A stretch of 64,000 nt of DNA from the NCBI GenBank assembly GCA_949825045.1, contig OX463832.1, positions 17,974,552-18,038,551 on the forward strand, given 5' to 3'. This stretch comes from Argyresthia goedartella. Taxonomy: Eukaryota > Arthropoda > Insecta > Lepidoptera > Argyresthiidae. This document shows positions 21,473 to 33,915 of this stretch, piece by piece. Under the pieces are notes generated by a model. That model did not search any database and was not told the origin of the DNA. It saw nothing but the letters and a program-made list of their open reading frames with translations. Each line of letters starts with the position of its first letter. Position 1 is the stretch's first letter. The position numbers and the translations under genes were made by a program.

Positions 21473-21782
21473 GCACAGCCTTGTTATAACTTAATAATAT
21501 TATATTTAATTATATAATTTCTAATAATTTTCTAATACTTTTCTTTTACCGATATTAAAATGATTTGCAGTGATGATGTGACAGTTCTATATTAATCATA
21601 AACAAGAAGTAGGATAGCAAGGTATACAATCTATTTCTAGCCATGACTGAATTGAAGTAAACAACGTCAACTAGATTGTTTCATTTGCTTGGGCTAAGTT
21701 GACTATAAAAAATACAAATCAATTTCATAGTGGGCACTTCGGGCCGCGGGCTGAATGTAGTCCGGGCCGAGTTTAGATTTTT
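21473..21782. other. No gene seen
   Basis: AT-rich, except for a GC-rich CGGGCCGCGGGC patch near 21740 and a related GGCCCGCGGGCC palindrome near 21797. Confidence 0.4.
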
Positions 21783-22437
21783 TTAGGGGTCGTTTTGGCC
21801 CGCGGGCCAAGTAGACCAATGAATGCTCTTGACCGGAGCGTGTTTATCAAACAAGCTCAGCACAATAGAGTTAAAGTTCCGTACTTTGCATTCAATGGTC
21901 TCACTACCGTAGACAGGCGACCAGTCGACAGAGGAGGCGTCTGAATTAATGGAGTTAATATCCGTGATCTTGAAACTACGAATGTCAAGGAATTTAGCTG
22001 CACGCTTGGGAGGCTTTATCTTAAAAGACAGGTAAATAAGATTGTGAGAGGAGAAAGACATCTTCTTTTTGTTTCAGTGACTTTTTTATAACCACAGTCA
22101 TTTCATTGAATTTGCTCTCATATGTCCCCATATAACAAGGCCAGTTTGGACTTTCATTCATATTGAGATCTGACTTAAGTTTAAATATTTCAGGAATGTT
22201 TTCAACAAAAAACGGAAGATTATTAGAATGTTTTAAATGAAAATTCTGTAATTTTGATATTAAAGAGTGATCTTTTATAGACAGAAGTTTTAAAAGGAAT
22301 TTATTATTAAAAAATTTGAACCAAGGCTGAAGAAGTAGGATCCTGCATTCTACTTGCATAGAAATCTGGGCCAAATCATTTGGCTTGCTAGTCAACCCTT
22401 CAAAATCACAGGCCATTATCGTAGGTAGTAGTCGCAT
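21783..22437 (-). pseudogene. Two LINE-A-type fragments out of normal order
   Basis: The frame 22437-22021 (RLLPTIMACDFEGLTSKPND ... WPCYMGTYESKF) matches the linker between RT and RNase H in the LINE at 32.6-32.9 kb. The frame 22061-21783 (LIYLSFKIKPPK ... LSLFDKHAPVKSIHW) is the C-terminal part of a LINE endonuclease. On the minus strand the linker comes before the endonuclease, the reverse of their order in a LINE, so two fragments were joined here. Confidence 0.65.
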
Positions 22438-22439
22438 GA

Positions 22440-23420
22440 CCTCTAGACTGGGCTCGAACGTGCCGTCTGTTCTGTATGGTAATGCTTGTATTCCTTACAC
22501 CGACAATCTAAAAACCTGGGCCTTATCCTAGATAAGAATATGTCTTGGGTGGCGCACATCTGCGATTTAAGCAGACGCATTCACTTTTCTTTTCATTCTC
22601 TGAGGCGCTTGCAGTACTTCTTGCCGTTCAAAACAAAGGTGTTGCTAGCGCAATCATTACTGCTGCCCATTTTAGATTTCGCTGATGTGTGCTTCCTCGA
22701 TATAACAGAAGAACAACTTAACAAGTTGGAGGGGCTTCAGAACCTGGCTTTGCGCTTCATTTTTGGCTTGCGAAAGTACGAACAAGTGTCGGATTTTCGT
22801 AACCAATTGAAGTGGCTCCCAATCCGACATCGAAGGAACCTTCATATTTTAATTTTACTTTTTAAAATCCTGCGCAATCCTGGTGCTCCAGAGTACCTGC
22901 GAAACCGTTTCGCGTATTTACCGCCGCCCTCAAGACCTCGTCGTGCATGTGTCGCATCACGGGAACTAGCCTGTCCGATGGCCAATACCAGTTTCCTGAT
23001 GAATTCTTATACAGTCCGTGCTGCGCAGATGTGGAACCTCCTGCCAGACTCTATTCATGATAGTTTATCGCATAGCTCATTCGGATCAAGACTGAAAGAA
23101 TACTACCTATCTCAATTATCGTAGGTTTTATTTATTTAAGTATTAAGTGTTTATGTAGTATAATTATCTTCATAATGATATAAATGTTATAAAATATTTG
23201 TGTTTATGTGTACCTAATGTATTCTATTTTTAAATTTAGTTCTTGTTTGCATAAATGTTTTGTTATGAGCTGAACCCGCATTGTTTCACTGCACTTAATT
23301 ACTGGGTTGGCTGGAAGAGATTTCTTTTAGGAATAAGCCCGCCTTTGTACATCTTATTTCTCACTGTGTTAATTGTTTTCACTGTTGTTCTATGCAATAA
23401 AGGATATAATAACAATAATA
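22440..23420 (+). pseudogene. LINE-B reverse transcriptase C-terminus and 3' tail
   Basis: The open frame 22486-23124 (212 aa) reads LGLILDKNMSWVAHI, QSLLLPILDFADVCFLDI, RFIFGLRKYEQVSDFRNQLK and a final AAQMWNLLPDSIHDSLS ... LKEYYLSQLS. The catalytic YADD region is missing. The 3' UTR ends with (AAT)n at about 23408-23428. The clean frame makes this the best-kept LINE-B end in the window, but it is 5'-truncated and cannot act alone. Confidence 0.8.
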
Positions 23421-23952
23421 ATAATAATCGGAGTAGACCTCAATGCCCCCAGGATAATACGTAAGTTTCCGTTTTGTATTTTTTCCAGTCTAGGTATTTA
23501 TAAAATTTGTTAATCATGAAAAACAAATGCGGCATACTCAAAATGACTTCTAACTAGAGATTTGTACAGTGTGAACAACATTTTAGGATCTGATCCCCAA
23601 TAGGTACCGGCCATTGACCTTAGAATATTTGTAGCTTTTAAAGCTAAGCAATCGACAAACCTGTTTTGAAGCGAAAAGATTGAAAGTAAATCCTAAATAT
23701 GACTGAGCTATCCACAGGTAATTGTGTGTCATTATATGTTACTGTAATGTCCTGCACCTTGATTCTCTTTTTAGTGAAATACAACTATTTTACTTTTTTC
23801 AAGTAATCAAAATAATTATATAATTTTTGTAAGGCTCTATTTATTTTAATATTAGCTGCTTCCATACTGTTTTCTGCACAATAAATAGCCAAATCATCAG
23901 CAAACTAAAGATTGCTAACATTTGAACCCAATATTGAGCTTAAACTATTATA

Positions 23953-25767
23953 CAGGATTACTAGTTAAGTCGACCTAGATCCGTTAAGGGCGTGTAGTAC
24001 TCATCTTTTCTGACTGATTTCACTATGAAACACCCTACCCCAAACCTAACCATTTTCGAGATAATCGACTTTTATTTTTTTTAGAAACATTGCCGATTTT
24101 TTGCCATTATTTGAAAAGTTTCCGGAACTGGCCACTTACAAAAACGATATTTAAAAAGTAATTACAACATTTGAAAATGGAATGGCTGTAGAATGCAGTT
24201 TGTTTCATCTGACTGTCAATTTACGGGCCATTGTGGTTTGTGTTTGGTACGTTGTTAGTCTGCTTATGTCATCCGTTCCTTTCGGCGCAAAGTACCAAGA
24301 ACGCAAATGGCCAATTAATTGCCAATTGCGTATTTAAATCCTTCGAATCGTGAATGACCAAGAATGTTGTTCATAGTAGACTTAGTATAGTAGACTTTTA
24401 TAGTAGACTTTTTCTGATCTCTGTTTCCTACTCGACTTGGCTGTGTTTCTGGACTGTTTCTGATTTGTGACTACTTTGCTTGTGAACTGGACTCTGATTT
24501 GTGCTTGTGATTCGGAACTGTTGAATATGATGACATACACGAACGAGGAATATGCCGATATTTTGATTTGCTATGGATACTGCAATTGTGTGTCCGCGCA
24601 AGCTCGTAACGAATACATTGCATGCTACCCAGGCCGTCGAGTGCAGGATGTGAGTGTTTTTGACGGAGTTTAACGAAGACTTCGGGAAACTGGCTCCGTT
24701 TTAAGACGAAGCACAGACTTTGGAAGACCACGTGTAATTGATGACGATACTTTCTACCCGATAATTTAAATGAGGAGAACTATGAAAACTTCCTGAGGGG
24801 AGACCTCAACGATTTTATGGATGATTTGCCACTGAACCTTATCAGGGACATGAATTTCCAGCATGATGGCTGCCTTGTACATTTCCGAAGAAGTGTCAGA
24901 GAATGGCTGGACACAAATTATCCCCATAAATGGATAGGACGAGGTGCGCCTTTACCCTGGTCAGCCAGAAGTCCGGACTTAACCCATGGATTTTTATGTG
25001 TGGGGGCACATGAATAGTCTCTTCTACAGCGAGCCCAATCCAATTGCGTCTGTCGAAGGATTGGAAGTCAGGATAATCAACGCGGCAAACGAAATTAGAA
25101 GAACATTGACCACTGGTGTAGTAAAAACTGGGCTTCGCAGGAGAATGCGAATATGTGTACAAAATAGAGGAGGATATGTTGAACAAGAACTTTAATCTGG
25201 AAAGTTAATAAATGTTATTTTGTACAAACTTACCTGCTGTTTGGTTTAATTTCTAGGGCCAAAGAATAAATTAGGCTCAATAAGGGTAATTATTTTTACG
25301 TCCTCTGTCGCCTATGAAACTAAATTTTTTCCTACGAGATAAATAAGTCCCTAAAGTGTTATATCTTGTTGGATAACTGATGAGACGTAGATATTTTTAG
25401 GCACATCTGCCAAACGTCTGCTGTACATTTTTTAGATATTCCTTAACGAAGGTAAATTGTATTTTTTTATTAACTTTTTAAACTTTCAATCGTCCAGAAC
25501 AACGTATTTAGTTAACTTATGTAGGATTTTGATTGCTAAGTTCATAGAGCATCTTAAACTGCATGTAAAAAATATTAAAAAATAATGAGAAGGCGCACCA
25601 ATTTCAAAATATCATATTTAATGGCAAAAAATCGTCAATTTTTCTAAAAAAATAAAAAGTAGATTATCTCGAAAATGGTTAGGTTTGGGGTAGGGTGTTT
25701 CATAGTGAAATCAGTCAGAAAAGATGGGTACTACACGCCTTTAACGGATATAGGTCGACCTAACCTG
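23953..25767 (+). mobile_element. Long-TIR mariner transposon, copy 2 (internally deleted)
   Basis: CAGG...CCTG ends are flanked by TA at 23951-23952 and 25768-25769. The right TIR (from about 25590) pairs with the left over roughly 170 bp. The end sequences match copy 1 in the block GTCGACCTAGATCCGTTAAG but otherwise form a separate subfamily. The insertion splits the LINE-A reverse transcriptase between SILSPTLYN and the FADD active-site block. Confidence 0.85.
24527..25195 (+). pseudogene. Mariner-type transposase, copy 2, deleted core
   Basis: From ATG at 24527: MMTYTNEEYADILICYGYCN (HTH region), VQDVSVFDGV then a stop, and FGRPRVIDDD. The frame then jumps to FYP near 24760: about 150 codons including the first catalytic Asp are gone. 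The rest continues with FLRGDLNDFMDDLPL, QHDGCLVHFRRSVREW (second Asp) and SARSPDLT, then a frameshift into DFYVWGHMNSLFYSEPNP and the C-terminus GGYVEQEL. It aligns along its length with copy 1, with the same 36-residue spacing between second and third Asp. It is not functional. Confidence 0.9.
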
Positions 25768-26096
25768 TATAATATAAGGTAGGGCTTAGGATGCTGCCTT
25801 GAAATGCTCCTTTATAAGAGTATCTCGACCCTGTCAATTGATTATTTTATTTAACATAAATTTCCCATCCATTTAAGAAGCTATGTAAACAATTATTAAT
25901 TTTATCAGGTATTTTTAGTGTAGATAATATGGATAAAAGTAACGAAAGGTTAACATTATTAAATGTTCCTATAATATCCAAAAAAACACAGGATAGATAC
26001 TGCTTTTTTTGGCAACAAATATAATGATCACCAAAATATTTTTTTCCTATCTAAAATGGATAAATGAACACCAAAAGTAAAAAAAAATATCAGGAC

Positions 26097-26275
26097 CAAA
26101 TAGTGCGGTAGCTTAGGTGAAGGGTAAAGGGGGTGAGCGAAGCGAAGCCCACTTTATCCTTCGTGTTAGGTTGAACATGTAAGAACAAGAAAAATACTTA
26201 AAACATAAACAGTACACAAAACATAAACTTAAGGACACAAAACATAAACTTAAGTACACAAAACATAAAAGGAAG
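26097..26275. repeat. Dispersed repeat plus short tandem units inside LINE-A RT
   Basis: 26097-26190 is the reverse complement of about 58955-59040, including AGGTGAAGGGTAAAGGGGGT and GAGCGAAGCGAAGCC. It is followed by three imperfect copies of ACACAAAACATAAACTTAAG (26215-26275). The block separates two RT pieces. Confidence 0.65.
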
Positions 26276-27070
26276 TTTGGTGATGATTTATCCAAACACA
26301 ATTTGGTGGACATTTATCCATTCTGGCAGTCATTTCGAATTTATTGGTAGTAAAATAGGTGCGTTTTTGGAAATCGTTTAAACACAAGCCCTTTTTATTC
26401 AAAGCATTTTGAATATCTAAATACAAATGAGAAAGACTTTCTCTAGCTGAAAAACCATGTCTAAAACCAAACTGTTTATAAGGCAATAAATTTCAATACC
26501 TTCGATGAAAAATTCAAGTCTTTGTTTTAAAAGCTGTTCAAAAATCTTACCAACACAAGAGGTTAATGTAACTGGGCGATATGAATCATGTAAGTTTTTT
26601 TCTTTACCATGTTTCAGAACAGGAAATAAACAATCGGTTTTCCATTTTTTAGGAATAAGAGAATTAAGCCAAATTAAACTGAGAATATTTAAAAAAGTAC
26701 TTAAATTGGTTACATTTAATAATTTAAACATTTTGTATGATAGCCAGTCTAGACCACAGGCAGAGTCCCTTCTAGATTTTAAAGCTGAATTAAGTTCAGT
26801 AATTGTGAATTGTATGGTTAAATAACAATCATCTCCATTGGACGAGATCTCATCAGATTGAGCCTTTAAATTCACTGTATTTTCAACATAGTCTGGGGTG
26901 TATTTATGAAGAAAATTATAGACCCGTTCACCATTTGTACTTTGACTACTATTTGAACTGCTTTTATTTATTTTTCTCATTGTATTCCAAACCCTGCTCA
27001 TTGGAGTAAGTCTATTTATTGAATTACATAATGTAGTCCAACTAAGTTTGCGCTCTATGTTAAGAGCCAA
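26276..27070 (-). pseudogene. LINE-A reverse transcriptase, N-terminal part
   Basis: It reads LNSALKSRRDSACGLDWLSY, FPVLKHGKEKNLHDSYRPVT and TSCVGKIFEQLLKQRLEFF, the first RT blocks. A frameshift near 26485 leads into KQFGFRHGFSARESLSHLYL. After the inserted repeat, RT continues at about 25990 (FLDIIGTFNNVNLSLL, GAFQGSILSPTLYN) and, past mariner copy 2, at 23945 (FADDLAIYCAENSMEAANIK). The remains are in several frames, so the gene is dead. Confidence 0.8.
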
Positions 27071-27179
27071 TTTCTTTTGAGCTTGTAATTTTTTAAAGTG
27101 TATGAAATTCTATAAATTGGGATCACCTTTAAATAGTAAGAAAGCTTCTTTACTTGCTTCCACAACTCTATAGCATTTC

Positions 27180-28115
27180 TCATTCCACCAAGGATTTATT
27201 TTTTCTTTCTCGGTAAACAGCTTGAGATTTAGATTTTGTAGTTAGTTTCCGCCATAATGACTCTTTGATACTTTGACTGATTATAGAACAAAATTGATCA
27301 TATGATTTCACTGGATCATTCTCTTGAAAGTCGAAGTCAAGTAAATAATTATTAACTTTCTCTGTATAATGTTTCCAGTTAAATAAACGTAAATTGGGGT
27401 GATATGGAATATTGAATTGATTTAAATTATTATCAACTGAGATATTATCTAATATTACTTTTGTTACAGTAGGAAGATGATAGCTACCGAGAGGGTCGTC
27501 ATGAACCCACCAATCGCAATGAAGAGCTAAGTATGATGATATAAATGTGAGATCTAAAGGATTTGACTTCCATCGATTTGTACCTATCGTTGTTACCTGA
27601 CCATCGTTAAGAATTATTAAATCATTCTCGTCTATTGTATCTGAGATAACTCTTCCTCTGACATCTGTGGAACTGCAACCCCAATCTGGGTGATGAGCAT
27701 TTAAATGTCCTGCCAAAATCAAAGGTTTGGTGATACTTTTGATTAAATTGTTAAACTTTGCTTTAGTAAAACTTGGAGTACAATTACCTGGACTATAAAA
27801 ACTAGCAATCTAAATATGTTTCTTATTTATGTGTATACTAATAACTATGTTTTGAACTGAGCTGTCATAAAAAGTATCAACTTTATGGAAATCTATACTA
27901 TTGTGAATAATTATTGCGACACCATTGTGATCATTACCACGGTCGTTTCTTATAATTGTGTAACCTTTTATATTGAATCTTTGATGTGATTTTAACCATG
28001 TTTCGCAAATTAGGGCAGGGCAATATGTATGTTTTTATCATATAAATAATGCACAAAAATATGTCGATTTCTCAGCAAACTTTGCGCATTCCACTGCATA
28101 ATATTTAATGTGTCA
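27180..28115 (-). pseudogene. LINE-A endonuclease domain
   Basis: Starting near 28112 with LQWNAQSLRNKS, then LICETWLKSHQRF (catalytic Glu), GVAIIIHNSIDFH and FYSPGNCTPSF, and in the open frame 27722-27180 LAGHLNAHHPDWGCSSTDVRG and an LDLTFISSYLA end. Catalytic Asp of the usual GDFN motif reads GHLN, a loss. Several frameshifts (near 28020, 27810 and 27725). The domain nicks target DNA in intact LINEs. Confidence 0.8.
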
Positions 28116-28119
28116 CCTG

Positions 28120-29320
28120 CGAAGTGGAAAGAGATGTTTCTTTTTCACTGAATGTTTCTTTTAAAGTTTCGGTGATTTTTTTGGAGCAAATTTGGAACTT
28201 ATCTGACTTGTTTAATGCTATGAGTTTAATAATTATTTTTGTAAACAATTGCAGAATTTGAATGTCAGTTATTAAAAACTTAAGTACAGATGTAGTGAAT
28301 AATCCATTCTTATCGGCAAAACTCGGAACAACGATAACACCCGAATGGTGCCGATGTGTCTATGAATTACTGTATTATTAAATTACGTGTAGGTATCAAA
28401 TAAATCGCATACTTTATTTATCAATGTCAAAGACAAGGTGTAGTAAGACAAAAACGAACATTTCCGAGAAAATACGAAAGGAAAGGATTATTCACTACAT
28501 CTGTATATCCTGTTGGCTATCTTTCATTGATAGAGAAGGGTATTCAATTTTGTTAAATAAACTTGAATATGGAGCTGGACTGGCCTTGTTTTTTAATTCC
28601 ATATTTTTTTGTTTTTTAACGGGACATGATCCGGAGATTGAAATGTGATTTCCTCCACAGCTTCTAAAGCTGATTTTGAGCAGTCTTTGAATGAATGTGT
28701 ATCTGTGCATATTGAGCATCTAACATTATTTTTGCGGTATTTGGCCATGTGCCCGTACCTGAGTCATCGGAAACACTGTTTCACGGGTGGGATGTACACT
28801 TGATCAGGGAGCCTCCATTTCTTTAGGTATACATGTTCTGGCAGTGAAGAGGAGAATGCAAAGGTTATAGCGACAGCTTGTGTTGGCTGCAAGACGTATT
28901 TGTCATCTTCTTCAACTTTTTTCAATATTCTGCGTACACAAATAATTTTTCTATTACAAGATAGGGCTTCGAATATATTTTTGTTGGTCATATCTGTTGG
29001 AACAGACGACACAACCCCAGTAATCTCTGTAGTATTTGCTAGTATGCTGGATTTTTATTGGTTATCTGTCAGGAATGTGGTGTTACCTAGAAATGCATTT
29101 GCAAACGTAGGTTTCTCAAACACTACTCCAATTTTGTATTTATTTAAAGTATTTGATTCCCTTTACGAATTGCACCATGCAGTTGTTCAGATTCATCATG
29201 TCCCGTAGACCTATGGGACTGTTTTCTTTGTCACTTTCCACAAAAACAACAAACTCAGTTCCTGGTGAGTGGGTCTTCGGGGTATCTCCTGGTAAAATCA
29301 TTTACCCTATCATCATCTCA
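28120..29320 (-). pseudogene. LINE-A ORF1 (gag-like, zinc knuckles), interrupted by a MITE
   Basis: Pieces in order are TEFVVFVESDKENSPIGLRD, MTNKNIFEALSCNRKIICVR, PPVKQCFRCLRYGHMAKY, CSICTDTHSFKDC and CGGNHISISGSCPVKKQK. These are the same three zinc knuckles as in the ORF1 at 31447-32562, but the final Cys of the first knuckle is lost here. A 217-bp MITE (28287-28503) is inserted near the C-terminus; the frame resumes with LKFLITDIQILQLFTKIII. ORF1 proteins bind the element RNA. Confidence 0.8.
28287..28503 (-). mobile_element. TA-flanked MITE, 217 bp, deletion derivative of the DDE transposon
   Basis: It starts CAGATGTAGTGAATAATCC and ends in its reverse complement, with TA at 28285-28286 and 28504-28505. 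Its whole length matches the two ends of the element 36059-44244 joined together, in opposite orientation. It disrupts LINE-A ORF1. Confidence 0.9.
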
Positions 29321-29520
29321 TCTTTAGGTGTGCGTGATCCATCTTTTGCGTTGTTTGGGTTTAAATTTTGGTTGATTTGCGAATTCATTTTTTCGGTTGT
29401 GAATGAGCCTGATTCAGACTCAGTATCTGAACTTAGTAGGGCTGGTGGCGAATGATTATTTTCTGGTTCATGACTTTTTTTTCCTTTTTTTCGCCTTCCC
29501 TTTCCCCATATTTACACTTT

Positions 29521-31289
29521 ATGTATTTCTTCACTTACTAATAAACGATATTTACAGTATTTACACGTAATTACACAAGAAATCTACAAAAACTTTGAAA
29601 ATTATTTTCTAACTTTTAAAAAAGCCGCCAACTTCGTTGAGCGTCCCCGCGCTTTTCCCTCAGACCATAGATAAAAATGAATAATAGGAAATTGTTTCTG
29701 ACTACGTTTTTTTTTTTGTTTATGGCAATGTACGTCTCATACTTTTTCCAGCTTCAAGTTTGTTATTTTTGTTTATTAAATTACTTCGCTAACCCAAGCA
29801 CCACCGCTCTTCTTGACCATATTTTCTTCTTATATTTAAATAGCGCAGCATTGTCTTTCACTATCGACATCGATGTTGATTGTGCATAATTGTGGATTGC
29901 TATTTCTTTAAGTTTTCAGCCTTTTGCTCATCTTGGACGGCTTTCATTACAACTTTTAAAATCACTTTTGTCAACTTTATTTTCGGAAAGCCAAAACAAT
30001 CGCCAAACTGCTTGGAACAGATGAAAGTGGCAACGTAAGAAAGATGCCTGTGGAAAGCAGACACATTTCAGGGCATTTCACTCAGCTTCGCTGTCGTCAT
30101 TCATTATTATTGACCGAGCGACAAAGCGTCCAGTTTCGAGTTTGGCCAAAAATGCTTTTGTCCTTCTGTCTGTCCTCATCTACAGGTCGCATTTTCGAAA
30201 CAAATTTGACGATTATTTTTTATAGTCCTTTTTATTATTGAAATGCGCTATATGGGTACCGCCTGCAAAAAAAACTCCGGAATGAAATGGATTTTTGTAG
30301 TTAAATCGACTGAGTCGTGATAATAAAAGACACAGAAAAAGTGGTTGCCGTAAACTAAAATTACGCTTTGTTTATAAAATAATAGTGTTATGAAGTAATT
30401 GCCAGTTTCCACAAAATAAGTCATATAAGGTAGTAAATAATTATATATTAGGACACATACTGACTTGATTATTGATATAATTCAACTATCAGAAATACTG
30501 TCAATGAAATTAAGTAACATTATTACAACAAAAACAGTTAAATTCATCAGTTTTTCGAAGCACACACACTCTTGTAGTTAACAGCACAGGCTGAGGTCCT
30601 ATCATATTATATTAAATTGCGAGTCCTTTAGCAAAAGACGCCTTCTGCTAATCGACAAATTAATGGAGATCTTCAGGAAGGCTGAGTGTACCCCGCGCTC
30701 TACTCAGCACATGGTGTAGTTTGAAGAGACTTACATGCTTTTGTTTGACTTCATTCGAAATACAATAGAGGACTTGTATTATCACGGATTGGACTGTAAC
30801 CTGACTGAAACCCGGAAAAGAAAACTTGTGAAGACTAACAACGTGAGATATGGACATGGACACCAAAGTCTTTTAATGTGATATATTAATGAAATAAGAG
30901 TTGGTTGTATGGCCTGAAACAACAAAAACATTTGAAAAACAAACGAAATAAGAATAGGGTATTTGACAAGGTAGTTGTTAAAATCTAGCAACATGTCTAG
31001 TTGAAACTATTTAAACGAAAATGTTTGCAAATATTAGAATAGTATATTTCCAGCAGTTGGATTTGAAAAACGCAATTTCTATTTAAAGAGTTATTTAATA
31101 TTTGACTATGACGACACATGCTAGTATTTCATAGAACTCGTGAACAAAAATTACCGCATTGACAGTTCCATAAAAGTAGCAGTCAAATACCGTATCTATT
31201 GGCTGTATAGTCGAAACACTTTTGCCTGTCTGTGGGGTGGATGCACCGTTATAGTCTGTCATGTGACAACTTGTTAAACTAATTGTTAT
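29521..31289. other. Gene-poor stretch
   Basis: No frame has a recognisable domain. Poly-T runs and AT-rich sequence dominate. I found neither repeat arms nor splice-bounded exons that I trust. Confidence 0.4.
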
Positions 31290-31446
31290 CTATGTGTGAC
31301 AAAGACGAAAAAAAAAAAGCGCGGGAAACCATTGAAATAACCAGGCGGGATTTTCGAAGTTTTTATTAATTTCATCGATTACTCGTGTATCAATCGGGGT
31401 TTTTAGAAATAAAAGGCGTCTGGAGACAAATAAAAATAAACCAATC

Positions 31447-32562
31447 ATGGAAAAGGTGCGAACAAGAAAGAGAAAAAAAGATGAGGCTGAAGAGAAACGT
31501 GAAGGAGACTCCACGTCGTCGTCCGAGTCAGAGGTCGAAAGCGCAGATAAGTACAAACCTTATCTGGTAACAGATTATAAGAGATGATACCCTGAGGATT
31601 CCGGTGCTACAGAATTTGTAGTATTCGTAGAGTCTTCCAATGCGGATACACCTATAGGAACCCGAGACCTAATGTCCATATCTAGCTGTATCAAAAGGTT
31701 TAATAAAGGAATCAAATATCTTAGGTCAATGAACAAGTTCAAAATTGCAATATATTTCGAAAAAGCCAGCCTTGCTAATGCCTTCTTGAACAATGCTACA
31801 TTTTTAAAAGACTACCAATTTAAGGCCAATATACCAGCTTCAAGCACTGAAATTACTGGTATAATTAAAAATGTACCCACCAACTTGACAAACAAAAAGA
31901 TATTCACAATGCTATCAAGTTACAAGAAAATAATATCTGTTCGAAGATTCACAAAAAGGACCAAAGTTGATGATAACTTCATTCAACAGCTGCTGCAGAC
32001 AGTAGCCATCACCTTCGCGACGTCAGTTCTTCCAGACTACGTAGATTTGGACGGTTGGCGGCATGACATCTCAGCGTATGTTCCAACAGTCAAACAATGT
32101 TTCCGGTGTCTCAGGTATGGTCATTTAGCAAAGTTTTGCAAGAACTCCGAGCGCTGCTCCATCTGTAAAGAAGACCACTCATATAAAGTTTGTAAAACTC
32201 CGATCGAACAGGCCAAATGCTTCCATTGCGATGGCAATCACGTTAGCATTTCAGCTCAGTGTCCAATTAAGCAAAAGAAAATACAAGAAAACAGACGAAA
32301 AGTTCAGACACCATCATTCGCTGACATATTCAAAAATGGAAATTTCCCACCTCTCGGCCCTAAGAAGCCTCTTGATCTCTTGACATTATTAAAATCAAAT
32401 GACAAGGCACTGAATCTCATAGTGCAAAGCATTATAAAAATTATAACATTAAATAAAACACAAGATATCCCAATATCCTCTAAAAATGTGTTAGATGTTT
32501 TAAGCGATTTTTTCAACTCCAGTGATACCAAGAACATTAGTACAAATTCACAGACAAATTAA
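31447..32562 (+). pseudogene. LINE-A ORF1, gag-like nucleic-acid-binding protein
   Basis: From ATG at 31447: MEKVRTRKRKKDEAEEKREG, a basic then serine-rich head, up to YLVTDYKR and an in-frame TGA (about 31584). The rest (open from 31672, 296 aa) contains TEFVVFVESSNADTPIGTRD, a Pre-like fold (FEKASLANAFLNN ... IIKNVPTNLT), then three zinc knuckles: CFRCLRYGHLAKFC, CSICKEDHSYKVC and CFHCDGNHVSISAQC. It ends NISTNSQTN. The order matches Jockey-group ORF1, an RNA chaperone of the element RNP. A single stop codon is the only visible defect. Confidence 0.85.
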
Positions 32563-33915
32563 AGATAGTACAGTGGAATGCTCAAAGTCTGTTATGTAAT
32601 CGTCATATTTTTACTCAATTTTTGTATGAAAATAATATTGACATAGCTTTAGTTTCTCCAATTAATTCAATACAGGTTGAGTGTAACTTGTGTCCATTAA
32701 TGATCAGATTAAATCATTTAAAACTTAATTTCATTATCAAGTTGTTGTCTGAAGATGGCAATCTCCTTCTTTCTAAACTACTAATGCTTAACTCTAATAA
32801 CTTTATAACTTGTAACATTTAAGAAACTTTAACTTATAAGAGTAAATATAATATTTACAATAGTAGTACTTTGCCTTGTTATAAAGGATCATATGAGAGC
32901 AAATTCTGTGGGTTAAAGATTCACATAGATAGGACACTGAGTGATAAATATGCAGTTTACAATAAATTGGATGAACACAGAGAGTTAAGACAAATTTATA
33001 CAGATGGCTCGAAATGTAACGAAAACGTCTCCATGGCTTACTATGATCCTGTCACGAAATTGGGACATGGGTTCAGATTGCCATCAAATGCAAGTATATA
33101 CACAGCAGAAGCTCAAACCATTTATGCATCTTTAGAATATATAGAATCAACTAATCTCAGTTTTAAGAAATGGTTGATAGTTTCGGACAGCATGAGCGTT
33201 TTAATGGCACTGTCAAATCCCACGTACACACCACCACAATGGTAGCACAAACTATATTGTTTATAACATAAGGCAGAAAATTAGTAGGCTTTGGCTCAAT
33301 CAAGATAGAGAAATAAGTTTGTTTTGGACACCATCTCACATTGGCGTCTCTGGCAACGAACTCGCTGATAAACTTGCCAGCTCTATAATAAAAAACCCCA
33401 ATATTCACCAAATACCTGTCAAGAACATTAAGTTGCCAGCTTCAGATTGCAAAACCGACATTAGAACGAATATTAAACATCAATGGATGCTTCATTGGAG
33501 AGAAACGACACAAATAAAAGGAAAATGGTACAGCTATATTAACTCGGACTAATGTCCGAGTTAATATAGCTGATTAAGAGAACATGGTTTATCGTCGGAA
33601 AATATCTACATAGAAACTTACACAACAATTTGTCGTTTGAGAATTGGACATGGCAGATTTAATGAACATTTACATAGATTGAAAATGATTCCTTCCCCAA
33701 ATTGTACATTTTGTAATTCTGAAAACCAATCTCTAAATCATATATTTTTTTATTGCCCTCAATTCAATATACAAAGACTAGTATTCATTGACAGCTTATT
33801 GAACATTTACAAAGAAGCCCTGGATGTCCCGCGCTCTATTCAGGATCTCCTTAAGAATATAGAAGCATTTTACCCTATTTATAATTTTATCAAGAGTACC
33901 ATTGGAGTTATCTGA
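32563..33915 (+). pseudogene. LINE-A ORF2 remnant: endonuclease start fused to RNase H
   Basis: ORF2 opens KIVQWNAQSLLCNRHIFTQF, the first endonuclease strand. After FLYENNIDIALVS it changes to SIQVECNLCPLMIRL, which in related copies lies between RT and RNase H. RNase H follows: RQIYTDGSKCNENVSM (Asp), IYTAEAQTIYASLEYI (Glu), VSDSMSVLMAL (Asp) and FWTPSHIGVSGNELADKLA (last Asp). A frameshift near 33240, a palindrome at 33531-33572 and another frame change precede the closing NCTFCNSENQSLNHIFFYC. It cannot move by itself. Confidence 0.85.
33531..33572. repeat. Perfect 19-bp inverted duplication in RNase H
   Basis: 33531-33549 and 33554-33572 are exact reverse complements with a TAAT loop. 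The left arm is the expected coding sequence (SYINSD); the right arm copies it backwards and breaks the frame. Confidence 0.9.

Larger units (their letters stand above)
23430..29520 (-). mobile_element. LINE-A, near full-length copy with nested insertions
   Basis: Minus strand order: 5' UTR near 29.5 kb, ORF1 with zinc knuckles (29.3-28.1 kb), endonuclease (28.1-27.2 kb), RT (27.1-23.43 kb). The RNase H end is not seen at the left. It is interrupted by a MITE in ORF1 (28287-28503), by a dispersed repeat in RT (about 26097-26275) and by mariner copy 2 beside the RT active site (23953-25767). These nested insertions give relative ages. Confidence 0.8.
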